NCBI RefSeq assembly: GCF_002797895.1
Contig: NZ_PGES01000001.1
Location: 4,092,001 to 4,156,000 of the forward strand
Source of the DNA: Janthinobacterium sp. 67
Lineage (GTDB): Bacteria > Pseudomonadota > Gammaproteobacteria > Burkholderiales > Burkholderiaceae_D
Length of the DNA stretch: 64,000 bases
Reading direction: 5' to 3'
The notes under the pieces are model-generated. The model did no database searches. It was given only the letters and a program-made list of their open reading frames with translations, and had not been told where the DNA came from. Positions 1 through 8,937 of this stretch are shown here, in pieces. The translations under genes were made by a program, and so were the position numbers. Numbering within the stretch: the first letter of the stretch is position 1; each line of letters begins with the position of its first letter.

Positions 1-1
1 C

Positions 2-154
2 GACAAGGGCAATGTAAAACTGGCCTTGTCCCAGCGCGCCATCGGCAACGACGTGGCCCTGCTGGCCGTCACACTGGAGCCGAAAGGCGGTTCGCCGAAT
101 CCGAATGGACCGACGGGGCCGATTTTGTATAAAGGTAACTGGGTGAAAATCTAG
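2..154 (+). CDS. Anti-sigma factor (RskA-like), C-terminal end only
   Basis: The open frame enters from the left edge and ends at the TAG at 152-154, leaving the last 50 residues. The visible part contains LAVTLEPKGGSP followed by NGPTGPILYKG, which resembles the C-terminal end of the RskA family of membrane anti-sigma factors, where a 'SLEPxGGSP..GPTGPV' stretch closes the periplasmic domain. Such proteins hold an ECF sigma factor inactive, and the sigma gene would normally lie just upstream, outside the window. The family call rests on this short motif alone. Confidence 0.6.
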   Translation, partial: DKGNVKLALSQRAIGNDVALLAVTLEPKGGSPNPNGPTGPILYKGNWVKI

Positions 155-156
155 CG

Positions 157-219
157 AACCCAAAAGCAAGGGCTGGGGTCGTACCCTGCAGGGTACGACC
201 CCGGATTTTGCCCTTGGGT
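157..219. terminator. Large hairpin between convergent genes
   Basis: A perfect 28-base palindrome (175-202: arms GGGGTCGTACCC and GGGTACGACCCC around TGCA) is flanked by further pairing arms CAAGGGC (167-173) and GCCCTTG (210-216), and ACCCAA (157-162) with TTGGGT (214-219). It ends at the stop codon of the thioesterase gene on the minus strand and lies just after the anti-sigma stop, so it probably serves as a two-way terminator. The GGGGTC...GACCCC core recurs at 31769 and 31867. Confidence 0.6.
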
Positions 220-641
220 TATTTAGGATACAGAATCATCTGCGTACAGCGGAACAAGGCTATCGTCTTGCCCGTGTCCTTGCTTTTCACCACGGCATCC
301 CACACTTGCGTGTTGCGGCCCTTGTGCTCGACTTTGGCCGTGCAGGTGAGCGTGCCTTCGCGGGCCGTGCCCAGGTGGTTCGATTTGAGTTCGATGGTCG
401 TAAAATTGCTCGCGCCCTCGGGCAGGTTGACGATGCAGCCATAGCCGGAAGCCGTGTCGGCCAGGGTCACCACGCTGCCCGCGTGCAGGTAGCCGTTCGG
501 CGCCAGCAAATGCGGCAGCACGGGCAATTCCGCCGTCAGCTGGCCGTCGCCCACTTCCGTGATGACGATGCCCAGGTGGCCGGGCAGGCGGCCCGTGCCG
601 CGTTCATTCAACATTGCTACGGTGATGTCGGGATTGCTCAT
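219..641 (-). CDS. PaaI-family hotdog thioesterase
   Basis: A 140-residue single-domain protein of the usual size for the PaaI/YdiI thioesterases, which hydrolyse acyl-CoA or aryl-CoA thioesters in the cytoplasm. The stretch APNGYLHAGSVVTLADTASG (about residues 47-66) is the hotdog helix region, with the G-x-x-H-A-G motif and the acidic Asp at the catalytic position (TLADTA). The substrate cannot be read from sequence. It stands alone on the minus strand, convergent with the anti-sigma gene, 84 bases downstream of the PepSY gene's stop. Confidence 0.85.
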   Translation of the reverse strand: MSNPDITVAMLNERGTGRLPGHLGIVITEVGDGQLTAELPVLPHLLAPNGYLHAGSVVTLADTASGYGCIVNLPEGASNFTTIELKSNHLGTAREGTLTCTAKVEHKGRNTQVWDAVVKSKDTGKTIALFRCTQMILYPK

Positions 642-725
642 GCTGGTCCTTGTGCGGGTGAGTCCGTGATACGCCGGAAAATACTATGATGATAGCAACT
701 TTCCCCGCATCGGTCTGACGGCCGC

Positions 726-1883
726 TTATTTCCGGCCGCGCCGCCGTTTCCACCACACCAATGTCCCCGTCAGCAGGAACAGCAGCGGCATCAGGCCGAA
801 GGCGGTAATAAAACCGCGCCCGGCCACGCCAAACGCCTGGCCCGAATGCAGGGGGAATTGCCAGCCCAGGAAGACGTCGCCGGCCGGTGCCCGCAAGGGA
901 TCGCGTATGCGCAGGGGCAAGCCGCTGCGCGCGTCCAGCGTGATGCGCGTGGCACCGTCGCCCTGGGCGATTTCGCCGGGCTGGCGCACGCGCACGTCGT
1001 AGGGCTGGTCTTTTTTCGCCGGCAGCACGATGCGCGACACGCGTGCCTGCGGATACAGCTGCTGCGCGGCGGCCATGGCCTGGCCCGCATCGAGCAGGTC
1101 GCCGTCCTGCCGCAGATTTTTCAGCTTGGCCTTGTCCGGCGCCGTCGACACGAGTTCCACCAGCGGCACGACCAATTGCGGCAAATTGAAATAAATGCCG
1201 GAAAAGGCGAGCACGGCCAGTACGGGCGCGGCAAAAAAGCCGGCCGCCTTGTGAAACGTGTAATTGAAGCGGGGCCAGGAACCGCCATGCGACACCGTCA
1301 GCGCGCGCTTGACCGCCGTCCACTGCAGGCGCGGCCACCACAGATAGATGCCGCTCAAGGCCATCAGCAGCAGCATTACGCCCGAGATGCCCGTGATGGT
1401 CTTGCCTACTTCGCCCGACAATAAATAGCGGTGCAGATGAAACATGCCCGACATCAGCAGCGGGCGCGTGAGGCCGAAACGCCCCCAGTCGCGCTCGCCT
1501 TTGACTTGCAGGGTGTAGGGGTCGACCATCACCTGGCGCACGATGGCCTGGCTGAAGGGGGACGGCTTGTCCGCCTGGCGGTACGAGGCCACGTACACGT
1601 CGCGCGCATCGGCGGGCGGATTGAGCTGGGCCGGCTTACCGTAGGCGGGGTCGGCCGCAAGCCCATCGACCACCGCTTGCACCGTGCGCGGCGTCACCTG
1701 GAACACCTGGCCGGGCGCGGGCGTACTCGCCTGGAGCAGGGTCGGATTCAGATACGCGTCGAGCTCCGGCATCCAGGCGATGGCCGATCCCGTCAAGCCC
1801 AGCAGGACGAACAGGGCGCCGAACCACAGGCCCGCATACAGGTGCAGTTTGCTGATCAACCACTTGCTCGGGCGTTTGGACAT
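726..1883 (-). CDS. PepSY-associated TM helix domain protein
   Basis: A 385-residue inner-membrane protein. An N-terminal transmembrane helix (about 12-36, with LYAGLWFGALFVLLGLTGS) is followed by a periplasmic PepSY-like region, a central pair of helices (about 165-235) and a C-terminal helix before a basic tail (KRRRGRK). This is the layout of the PepSY_TM family, often found with siderophore receptors or iron-reductase functions. No siderophore gene adjoins it, so its partner is unknown; the nearest TonB-dependent receptor is about 2 kb away and on the other strand. Confidence 0.8.
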   Translation of the reverse strand: MSKRPSKWLISKLHLYAGLWFGALFVLLGLTGSAIAWMPELDAYLNPTLLQASTPAPGQVFQVTPRTVQAVVDGLAADPAYGKPAQLNPPADARDVYVASYRQADKPSPFSQAIVRQVMVDPYTLQVKGERDWGRFGLTRPLLMSGMFHLHRYLLSGEVGKTITGISGVMLLLMALSGIYLWWPRLQWTAVKRALTVSHGGSWPRFNYTFHKAAGFFAAPVLAVLAFSGIYFNLPQLVVPLVELVSTAPDKAKLKNLRQDGDLLDAGQAMAAAQQLYPQARVSRIVLPAKKDQPYDVRVRQPGEIAQGDGATRITLDARSGLPLRIRDPLRAPAGDVFLGWQFPLHSGQAFGVAGRGFITAFGLMPLLFLLTGTLVWWKRRRGRK

Positions 1884-2102
1884 GGGAGGCGACTCGGGAA
1901 TTTTGGGCTGCAGAACGATAGCATGAAAGCCCCGCAGTGAAAATCATGCGCAGGCAGGAAACGGCAAACGCAACAACATGCTCATGAGAACATTGAAATC
2001 AGGTAAAAACGAGCGTTTCGGCACCATCATCGAGCGCATCGGCATCGCCAGTCAATGTTGCACGACATACACTTTCGCCTATACTTCATCGAAAGGAAAA
2101 CC

Positions 2103-2648
2103 ATGACCACCTCCCGTTTGCTCGCCGTCACGCTGGGTCTCGCTCTGCACCTGGGCGCCCACGCCGCCGATTTCACAGTCACCAGCAGCGACATCGCACC
2201 GGGCCAGACCCTGGCGCCGGCGCAAGTATTCCAGGGCTTCGGCTGCACGGGCGGCAACCTGTCGCCGCAATTGTCATGGCAGGGCGCGCCGGCCGGCACC
2301 AAAAGCTACGCCGTCACCCTATACGACCCGGACGCGCCCACGGGCAGCGGCTGGTGGCACTGGAGCGTGTTCAATGTGCCCGCCAGCACCACGTCCTTGC
2401 CGGGCGCCGCAACGGCCAGCACCCTGCCTGCGGGCGCCATACAAGGGCGCAACGATTACGGCGACAGCAGCTACGGCGGCGCCTGCCCGCCACCGGGCGA
2501 CAAGGCGCACCGTTACCAGATCACCGTGTGGGCGCTGAAAACGGACAAGTTGCCGCTGGACCGGCACGCCAGCGGCGCCATGCTCGGCTACATGCTCAAC
2601 GCCAACGCGCTGGGCAAGGCCCAACTGACGGGACTGTATGGCAGATGA
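2103..2648 (+). CDS. YbhB/YbcL family (PEBP-like) secreted protein
   Basis: A 181-residue protein of the phosphatidylethanolamine-binding-protein fold. The chosen ATG (2103) follows an AAAGGA ribosome site and opens a clear signal peptide ending in HLGAHA-A, which an upstream in-frame ATG at 2055 would bury. Family landmarks are FGCTGGNLSPQLSW, LYDPDAPTGSGWWHW and DYGDSSYGGACPPPGDKAHRY, the ligand-pocket segments of YbhB/YbcL. The ligand is unknown. The end overlaps the following AraC gene by 11 bases, which suggests translational coupling. Confidence 0.85.
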   Translation: MTTSRLLAVTLGLALHLGAHAADFTVTSSDIAPGQTLAPAQVFQGFGCTGGNLSPQLSWQGAPAGTKSYAVTLYDPDAPTGSGWWHWSVFNVPASTTSLPGAATASTLPAGAIQGRNDYGDSSYGGACPPPGDKAHRYQITVWALKTDKLPLDRHASGAMLGYMLNANALGKAQLTGLYGR

Positions 2649-3459
2649 GATGGAAGCGGTCGCCCTGAGCGAACTGCGCATCGCCCATGGCACCATCGAG
2701 GCGCGCCGCGCGCAAACCCTGCGCCGCGTGCCCGTCTTCCAGAGCGCCCTGTGCCGCGTGCGACAGGGAACGAAGCTGCTGGAATGGGGCGCTCGCCAGG
2801 CGCGCGCCGGCACGCACGACGTGGTGCTGATGCCGGCGGGACAGGAATTGGGCGTGGCCAACCTGCCCGACGCGCAAGGCTACCGGGCCGAAGTGCTGAG
2901 TTTTTCACCGGCCCTGATCGCCCGTTTTCGCGCGCGCCATGGCGGCCTCGTCGATGCCCAGCTGCGCCATGCGGCCACGGCCAGCCTGTGCGTGCCGCTC
3001 GATGCCCACGCGGCGCATGCCTGGGACCAGTTGATGGCCAGCCTGGCGAGTGGCGCACCGCCCGCACTGCTGGCGCACCAGGCGGAAGGCTTGCTGCTGG
3101 CCCTGGCCCTGGGCGGCCATTGCGGCCCGCTGCTGCTGGACCGCCGCGATCCGCTGGCCGCGCGCGTGCAGCAAGTGCTGCTGCTGGACCCGGCCGCCGA
3201 CTGGAGTGTTGCCAAGGTGGCGTCGAAACTCCATGTGGGCGCGTCCACCCTGCGCCGCCAGCTGGCCCTGGAACAGCGCCACTTCCGCGCCATCCTCGAA
3301 GATGTACGGCTGGGACTGGCCTTGCAGGAATTGCAATCTGGCATCTTACCCATCAGCGACATCGCGGCCGCCTGCGGCTACGCCTCGCCCTCGCGCTTCG
3401 CGGCCCGTTTCCGCCAGCACTACGGCCTGTCGCCACGCGAACTGCGCGCTACCCTGTAA
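2638..3459 (+). CDS. AraC-family transcriptional regulator
   Basis: A 273-residue regulator. The C-terminal 90 residues hold the two helix-turn-helix units of the AraC family: WSVAKVASKLHVGASTLRRQ for the first, and ISDIAAACGYASPSRFAARF with HYGLSPRELR for the second. The N-terminal part is a cupin-like sensing domain of unknown ligand. It overlaps the end of the ybhB-like gene, so the two probably share a transcript and the regulator may act on its own operon. Confidence 0.85.
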   Translation: MADEMEAVALSELRIAHGTIEARRAQTLRRVPVFQSALCRVRQGTKLLEWGARQARAGTHDVVLMPAGQELGVANLPDAQGYRAEVLSFSPALIARFRARHGGLVDAQLRHAATASLCVPLDAHAAHAWDQLMASLASGAPPALLAHQAEGLLLALALGGHCGPLLLDRRDPLAARVQQVLLLDPAADWSVAKVASKLHVGASTLRRQLALEQRHFRAILEDVRLGLALQELQSGILPISDIAAACGYASPSRFAARFRQHYGLSPRELRATL

Positions 3460-3528
3460 TGTTCGTCCAGCGCAATTGAATTGCAACAAGCGCTGACAGC
3501 GGGGCGATTTTCTTGCTACTATGCGCCC

Positions 3529-3873
3529 ATGTCTTCCCGCCAGCCCACCCGCAAGCTTGCTCATCACGGTGCCGCCGCCTTCGCGCGCACGCCGTGGCAG
3601 TTGTGCGTGGCACTGTTCAGTGCGCTGGCCCTCGTGTTCCTGCTGTCGACGGCCGCCTCGCACCTGCACAAAACCACCCTCGACGCGGAAGAGTGCGCGC
3701 TGTGCGCCACGGTCATCGACAAGGTGGCCGACATCGCCGTGCCGCCGGCCATCGCCGAGCCGCCCGCCCAGTTACTGCCGTACCGCTTGCTGGCCATCGC
3801 GCCCGCCCCCCTGGCGCCCGTCGCCGCCCTCATCCTGCCGCCCGTGCGCGGCCCGCCTGCCGCCTCACTGTAG
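3529..3873 (+). CDS. Small DUF2946-like membrane protein with ECALC motif
   Basis: A 114-residue protein; the ATG at 3529 is preferred over one at 3481 because it leaves a short basic N-terminus before the single hydrophobic segment (about 24-42, LCVALFSALALVFLLST). After the membrane segment comes SHLHKTTLDAEECALCATV, with histidines and a C-x2-C pair, then a proline-rich tail. This architecture matches DUF2946-type proteins, often found beside TonB-dependent receptors and suspected of metal handling. The receptor gene starts 92 bases downstream on the same strand. The metal role is inference. Confidence 0.6.
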   Translation: MSSRQPTRKLAHHGAAAFARTPWQLCVALFSALALVFLLSTAASHLHKTTLDAEECALCATVIDKVADIAVPPAIAEPPAQLLPYRLLAIAPAPLAPVAALILPPVRGPPAASL

Positions 3874-3965
3874 TTCCCACGCTGTTTTTCCTTTTTTTCA
3901 GGCTGCCCCTAGTCGCGCGTTCATGCGCGCCGGGCCGCCTGGCGTTGACTATTTTGAGGCTTACC

Positions 3966-6119
3966 ATGCAATACACTCCCCGCCTGAGCGCGCTGTCGCT
4001 CGCCCTTGCCAGCCTGTTTACGAGTTCCGCGCATGCCGCCGAAGCCACCGCAGCGGCAGATGCCGCACCACAAGAGATGCAAAAGGTCGAAGTCACGTCC
4101 GCCCACCTGAAAAGCGCCCGCATCGAGCTGTCGCCAAAAGTCGGCACCACCATCTACAGCATCGACAGCCACATGGTCGACATGCTGGGCCAGGGCGACA
4201 ACACGCCATTCAATGAAGTGCTGCTGCGTTTGCCGGGCGTATCGCAGGACTCGAAGGGTTCCGGTGCCCTGCACGTGCGCGACGACCATGCCAACGTGCA
4301 ATACCGCATCAATGGCGTGCAACTGCCGGAAAGCATCACCGGCTTTGGCCAATCGATCGACACGCGATTGATCGACAAGACGGATTTCATGACGGGCGCC
4401 TTGCCGGCCCAGTTCGGCCTGCGCACGGCAGGCATCGTCGATATTGAAACGAAGGAGGGTGGCATGACGCCAGGCGGGCGCATCGGCATCATGGTCGGCA
4501 GCCACGACCACGTGGAGCCGAGTGCCGAATTTTTCGGCAGCGTGGGCAAGTTCAATTACTACCTGTCCGGCAGCTACCTCGGTAATTCCCTGGGCGTGGA
4601 AAACCCGCAAGACACGCGCAGCGCCCTGCACGACAAGACGCGCCAGAACAAATCGTTCGGCAGCTTGTCGTATTTCCTCGATGACAACACGCGCCTGGGT
4701 GCCATGTTCGGCACGTATAACGGCCGCTTCCAGATCCCGAACAACCCGAACCAGGCGCCCGCCTTCTCGCTGGCTGGCCACAGCGATGCGCAGGCGGGCA
4801 CGTCCACGTTACCGTCGTCGCAGCTCAATGAAAACCAGCGCGAGGTGAACCGCTTCCTCGTGCTGTCGCTGCAAAAAAGCCTGGGCGACGTCAATTACCA
4901 GGTGTCGGCTTTCCACCAGTATTCGGAGCTGCACTTCACGCCCGACTCCATCGGCGACCTGATCTACAACGGCGTGGCCTCGGACTCGCGCCGCGCGAAC
5001 AGCGCCTCCGGTGCCCAGTTCGACATCAGCTACAAATGGCACCAGGACCACACCGTGCGCGCCGGCCTGGCCTATACGCGCCAGAAGACGACGAGCGACA
5101 ACACGGTGGCCGTCTTCCCCGCCATGGACGGCGCGCAAACGTCCACCACGCCCATCTCGATACTCGACAACAGCGGCAAGACGGGCACCCTGGCCAGTTT
5201 TTACCTGCAGGATGAATGGCACATCAGCAAGCCCCTGACCCTGAACTATGGCGCCCGCTTCGACAAGGTCTCGGCCTACACGAGCGAACAGCAATGGAGC
5301 CCGCGCGTCAATCTGGCCTACCAGATCGCGCCGGGCACGGCCCTGCACGCCGGCTATTCGCGCTACTTCACGCCGCCGCCGCAGGAACTGGCGGCCCAGG
5401 GCAGCATCGACCTGTACGCGAACACGACGAATGCGCCGGAAATCGGCCAGTCCGACAACGTCAAGGCCGAGCGCACGCATTACTACGACGTGGGCATCAG
5501 CCACCAGGTGAATGCGAAACTGACCGTGACGGCCGATGTGTACTACAAAAAGATCAACAACCTGCTCGACGAAGGCCAGTTCGGCCAGGCATTGATTTTG
5601 ACGCCATTCAACTATGCGGACGGCTACGCCAAGGGCCTGGAGTTATCCGCCATCTACAGCGAGAAAAACTGGGGCCTGTTCCTCAACGCCAGCACGCAAA
5701 AGGCGCAGGGCCGCAACATCAATTCGGGCCAGGCCCTGTTTGGCGCCGATGAGTTGAACTACATCAGCAAGCACTATGTCTACCTCGATCATGACCAGAA
5801 ATACACCTTGTCGGGCGGCGGCCATTATCACTTTGGCGATTCGCAAGTGAGCGCTGACTTCCTCTACGGCAGCGGCCTGCGCATGACCCCGGACGGCGGC
5901 GCGCCCAATTCCGGCCATCTGCCGAGCTACTTCACCGTCAACACGGCGCTCACGCACACGTGGAAGCACACGCCGGTCGGCAGAATCGAGGGGCGATTGG
6001 CCCTGATCAACCTGTTCGACAAATCATATCTGCTGCGCGACGGTTCCGGCGTGGGCGTGGGGGCGCCGCAGTACGGCGCCCGCCGCAGCATCTACGCCGG
6101 CCTGTCCACCAGTTTTTAA
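3966..6119 (+). CDS. TonB-dependent outer-membrane receptor
   Basis: A 717-residue protein with a signal peptide cut near SSAHA-AEA. The start at 3966 is chosen for that signal peptide; the frame is open further upstream without one. The plug domain (about 55-165) includes LLRLPGVSQDSKGSG and YRINGVQLP, and the rest is a beta-barrel ending in the terminal aromatic residue (GLSTSF) expected for BAM-dependent insertion. It would import a chelated metal or other scarce nutrient using TonB energy. The substrate is not evident; the DUF2946-like neighbour hints at a metal. The stop codon lies in the first bases of a palindromic element. Confidence 0.85.
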   Translation: MQYTPRLSALSLALASLFTSSAHAAEATAAADAAPQEMQKVEVTSAHLKSARIELSPKVGTTIYSIDSHMVDMLGQGDNTPFNEVLLRLPGVSQDSKGSGALHVRDDHANVQYRINGVQLPESITGFGQSIDTRLIDKTDFMTGALPAQFGLRTAGIVDIETKEGGMTPGGRIGIMVGSHDHVEPSAEFFGSVGKFNYYLSGSYLGNSLGVENPQDTRSALHDKTRQNKSFGSLSYFLDDNTRLGAMFGTYNGRFQIPNNPNQAPAFSLAGHSDAQAGTSTLPSSQLNENQREVNRFLVLSLQKSLGDVNYQVSAFHQYSELHFTPDSIGDLIYNGVASDSRRANSASGAQFDISYKWHQDHTVRAGLAYTRQKTTSDNTVAVFPAMDGAQTSTTPISILDNSGKTGTLASFYLQDEWHISKPLTLNYGARFDKVSAYTSEQQWSPRVNLAYQIAPGTALHAGYSRYFTPPPQELAAQGSIDLYANTTNAPEIGQSDNVKAERTHYYDVGISHQVNAKLTVTADVYYKKINNLLDEGQFGQALILTPFNYADGYAKGLELSAIYSEKNWGLFLNASTQKAQGRNINSGQALFGADELNYISKHYVYLDHDQKYTLSGGGHYHFGDSQVSADFLYGSGLRMTPDGGAPNSGHLPSYFTVNTALTHTWKHTPVGRIEGRLALINLFDKSYLLRDGSGVGVGAPQYGARRSIYAGLSTSF

Positions 6120-6238
6120 CACCTGACAGTACCTACTGCGCGGCGTGGGGCGCGGCCTCCGATGCTCACTGTGCTAAAGCACAGCTGCGCTTCTCGGCCA
6201 CGCCGCACATCCGCTCGCTACGGTTCTGTCCAGGTGTT
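6118..6238. repeat. 121-bp nested palindromic intergenic element
   Basis: The ends are inverted copies: AACACCTGACAGTACC (6118-6133) and GGTTCTGTCCAGGTGTT (6222-6238). Inside lie a second pair, GCGGCGTGG (6140-6148) and CCACGCCGC (6198-6206), and a central hairpin CTGTGC-TAAA-GCACAG (6169-6184). The whole unit can fold as one long stem. It overlaps the TAA of the receptor gene and has no open frame. It looks like a miniature mobile or structural repeat; only one copy is in the window. Confidence 0.7.
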
Positions 6239-6252
6239 GTAAGTCGCGCGAA

Positions 6253-6284
6253 GACAGCGGCAGGGAGCAACGCCTGCCGCTGTC
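6253..6284. terminator. Hairpin between receptor gene and ung
   Basis: A perfect 12-bp stem (GACAGCGGCAGG and CCTGCCGCTGTC) with an 8-base loop lies between two convergent genes. There is no clear run of T on either side, so it may act as a weak or bidirectional terminator, or simply protect RNA 3' ends. Confidence 0.5.
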
Positions 6285-6305
6285 GGTTGCCGTGCCGTAT
6301 CTGAT

Positions 6306-6968
6306 TTAGGCCCAGGCGATGGGCGCCTGGCCATGCGCCTGCAAATAGGCGTTGGCCTGGCTGAACGGCTTGCTGCCAAAGAAACCTTTGCTGGCCGACA
6401 AGGGGGATGGATGCGGCGCCGCCAGCACCAGGTGCTTGCCGGGATCGATCAGGGTGCGCTTGGCTTGCGCATAGCCGCCCCACAGGATGAACACGAGATT
6501 GTTGCGCTCGGCGGACAGGTGGCGGATGGCGCTGTCCGTCAGTTTTTCCCAGCCCTTGCCCGCATGCAAACCGGCCGCGCCCGCGCGCACCGTCAGCACG
6601 CTGTTGAGCAGGAACACGCCTTGTTCGGCCCAGTCCGACAAATCCGTGCGCGTGCGCGCCACGCCCAGGTCACTCTGCAATTCCTTGAAGATATTTTGCA
6701 AGCTCGGCTGCGGCGGCGTGCCTTCGGGAATCGAAAAACACAGGCCCATGGCCGCGCCCGGCGTGTGATACGGGTCCTGCCCCAGGATCACGACCTTGAC
6801 TTGCTCGAACGGCGTCAGGTCGAACGCGCGGAAGATGGTTTTACCCGGCGGAAAACACGGCCCCGCCGCATACTCTTGCTTCACGAAAGCGGCCAGGCGT
6901 TCCCAGTAGGGCTGGGCAAACTCGCCTTCCAGCCGCGCCTTCCACGATGCGTCGATGCGTACGTCCAT
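6306..6968 (-). CDS. ung: Uracil-DNA glycosylase
   Basis: A 220-residue family-1 uracil-DNA glycosylase of normal length, which removes uracil from DNA as the first step of base excision repair. It carries the water-activating motif GQDPYH (about 63-68), the uracil-stacking region LLNSVLTV, and the DNA-intercalating HPSPLSA loop (about 186-192). It is transcribed singly, upstream-separated from lipA by a strong terminator. Confidence 0.97.
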   Translation of the reverse strand: MDVRIDASWKARLEGEFAQPYWERLAAFVKQEYAAGPCFPPGKTIFRAFDLTPFEQVKVVILGQDPYHTPGAAMGLCFSIPEGTPPQPSLQNIFKELQSDLGVARTRTDLSDWAEQGVFLLNSVLTVRAGAAGLHAGKGWEKLTDSAIRHLSAERNNLVFILWGGYAQAKRTLIDPGKHLVLAAPHPSPLSASKGFFGSKPFSQANAYLQAHGQAPIAWA

Positions 6969-7060
6969 GCGTCACCTCGTAGCTTATCCGTCAACCATGC
7001 TTTTTCAGCATGCCAGTATAGGACGCTCAGCCGCATGAGGTGGGCACGATACGAACAGGC

Positions 7061-7093
7061 AAAAAAAAGCCGCCCGGCTTTGCAGCGGGCGGC
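7061..7093 (-). terminator. Rho-independent terminator of the lipBA operon
   Basis: On the minus strand a 7-bp GC stem (GCCGCCC with GGGCGGC) is followed directly by eight T residues, 20 bases after the lipA stop codon. It ends the lipB-lipA transcript before ung. Confidence 0.85.
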
Positions 7094-7112
7094 TTGATGC
7101 GGCACAAGTGGC

Positions 7113-8120
7113 TTAGAAATTCAGCGCCGATTCCACGCCGGCGCTGTGCGCCTGTTCATCCGCGTGGTAGGAGCTGCGCACCATGGCGCCCACGGCGGCG
7201 TGGGTGAAGCCCATCTTGTACGCTTCCTCTTCGAACATTTTAAAGACGTCCGGGTGCACGTAGCGGCGCACGGGCAGGTGGCTGTTCGATGGCGCCAGGT
7301 ACTGGCCGATGGTCAGCATGTCGATGTCGTGCTCGCGCATGTCGCGCATGACTTGCAGGATTTCCTCGTCCGTCTCGCCCAGGCCCACCATGATGCCGGA
7401 CTTGGTTTTCACGTCCGGGTACATGGCCTTGAAGTCTTTCAGCAGCTTCAGCGAGTGCATGTAATCGGAACCGGGACGCGCTTCCTTGTACAGGCGCGGC
7501 GCCGTTTCCAGGTTGTGGTTCATGACGTCAGGCAAGCCATCCTTGAACAACAGCAACGCTTTTTCCAGGCGGCCACGGAAGTCGGGCACCAGCACTTCGA
7601 TGCGGGTGTTCGGCGACAGGGCGCGCGTTTGCTGGATGCACTCGACGAAATGGCCGGCGCCGCCGTCGCGCAAGTCATCGCGGTCGACGGAGGTGATGAC
7701 GACGTAGTTCAGGCGCAGCTTGGCGATGGTTTTCGACAGATTCGACGGTTCGTCCTTGTCCAGCGGGTCCGGGCGGCCGTGGCCGACGTCGCAGAACGGG
7801 CAGCGGCGCGTGCACTTGTCGCCCATGATCATGAAGGTGGCCGTGCCCTTGCCGAAGCATTCGCCGATGTTCGGGCAGCTGGCTTCCTCGCACACCGTGA
7901 CGAGTTTGTTTTCGCGCAGGATGTCCTTGATTTCATAGAAACGGGTCGATGCCGACGCGGCCTTGACGCGGATCCAGTCCGGCTTTTTCAGGCGCTCGAT
8001 CTGCTCGATCGGGACGATCTTGATCGGGATGCGCGACGTCTTGCTGGCGCCTTTTTGCTTTTCGCTCGGGTTGTAGGCGGGAGCGGCGGGTGCGGTGCTG
8101 GAAATGGTCTCAGAAGTCAT
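7113..8120 (-). CDS. lipA: Lipoyl synthase
   Basis: A radical-SAM enzyme that inserts two sulfurs into protein-bound octanoyl groups to form lipoate. It shows both iron-sulfur motifs: the auxiliary cluster C-x4-C-x5-C ([12 protein letters not shown]) and the radical-SAM C-x3-C-x2-C (CTRRCPFC). The start at 8120 (335 residues) follows an AAGGG site. An in-frame ATG at 8165 that overlaps the lipB stop would add 15 residues but has a weaker ribosome site. It forms an operon with lipB, which precedes it. Confidence 0.96.
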   Translation of the reverse strand: MTSETISSTAPAAPAYNPSEKQKGASKTSRIPIKIVPIEQIERLKKPDWIRVKAASASTRFYEIKDILRENKLVTVCEEASCPNIGECFGKGTATFMIMGDKCTRRCPFCDVGHGRPDPLDKDEPSNLSKTIAKLRLNYVVITSVDRDDLRDGGAGHFVECIQQTRALSPNTRIEVLVPDFRGRLEKALLLFKDGLPDVMNHNLETAPRLYKEARPGSDYMHSLKLLKDFKAMYPDVKTKSGIMVGLGETDEEILQVMRDMREHDIDMLTIGQYLAPSNSHLPVRRYVHPDVFKMFEEEAYKMGFTHAAVGAMVRSSYHADEQAHSAGVESALNF

Positions 8121-8157
8121 GGCTGCGAGCCCTTGACGGGCATGTTGGTTTGTTTGC

Positions 8158-8862
8158 TCAGGCATCCGCTGCCTGAGGCGCGCCTGCGGCGCTGTTTACT
8201 TCGCTTACATCGAGTAATACGGTCAATTCATGGGCCAGGGCCCGCTGCACGTCGGCCAGCGGCGCCAACACGCCCATGCTGCGCATGTCCACCGTCTTCA
8301 GGCCGGAATAGCCGCAAGGGTTAATCCAGGAAAACGGCGCCAGGTCCATCGCCACGTTGAGCGATACGCCATGGTAGGTGCAGCCGTTGCCGCGCACTTT
8401 CAAGCCCAGCGCGGCGATCTTCGCACCCTTGCTTGGCCCGCCGGCGATATAGATGCCAGGCGCGCCATCGATGCGCTCGCCAGCGAGATTATACGCCGCC
8501 AGCACGTTGATGATGGCTTGCTCGATTTTATGCACGAACTGGCGCGCGTACAGCTTGCCGCCCGGCTTGTTGCGGCGCAAGTCCATCAGCAGGTAAATCA
8601 CCACCTGGCCGGGGCCGTGGAACGTCACTTCGCCGCCCCGGTCCGTCTGCACCACGGGCACGTTTTCGGCGCCGGCCAGCAGATGGCCGCGGTCGGCCGC
8701 CAGGCCCAACGTAAATACGGGCGGATGCTCGACGATCCACAGTTCGTCGCGCGTGTCCGTCGTGCGCGCATCGGTAAAGGCGCGCATGGCGGCAAAGGTG
8801 GGCTCGTAATCGACGCGGCCCAGCTCGCGGATCAGCGCCTTTTCGGTGCGGGTGGTGGTCAT
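8158..8862 (-). CDS. lipB: Octanoyltransferase
   Basis: A 234-residue lipoyl(octanoyl) transferase that moves octanoate from acyl carrier protein to the E2 and GcvH domains, giving LipA its substrate. Visible family motifs are [18 protein letters not shown], the Lys-bearing [11 protein letters not shown] and the acyl-accepting cysteine in [13 protein letters not shown]. It directly precedes lipA. The ybeD-like gene that commonly sits upstream of lipB is displaced by 4.5 kb here. Confidence 0.95.
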   Translation of the reverse strand: MTTTRTEKALIRELGRVDYEPTFAAMRAFTDARTTDTRDELWIVEHPPVFTLGLAADRGHLLAGAENVPVVQTDRGGEVTFHGPGQVVIYLLMDLRRNKPGGKLYARQFVHKIEQAIINVLAAYNLAGERIDGAPGIYIAGGPSKGAKIAALGLKVRGNGCTYHGVSLNVAMDLAPFSWINPCGYSGLKTVDMRSMGVLAPLADVQRALAHELTVLLDVSEVNSAAGAPQAADA

Positions 8863-8937
8863 GACGGATTCGGTAATCAGCTGCCGGCGCCCTGCGGACG
8901 CTGCGGCGAAGCCGTGATTATAAGCCAGGCGGCCGTT

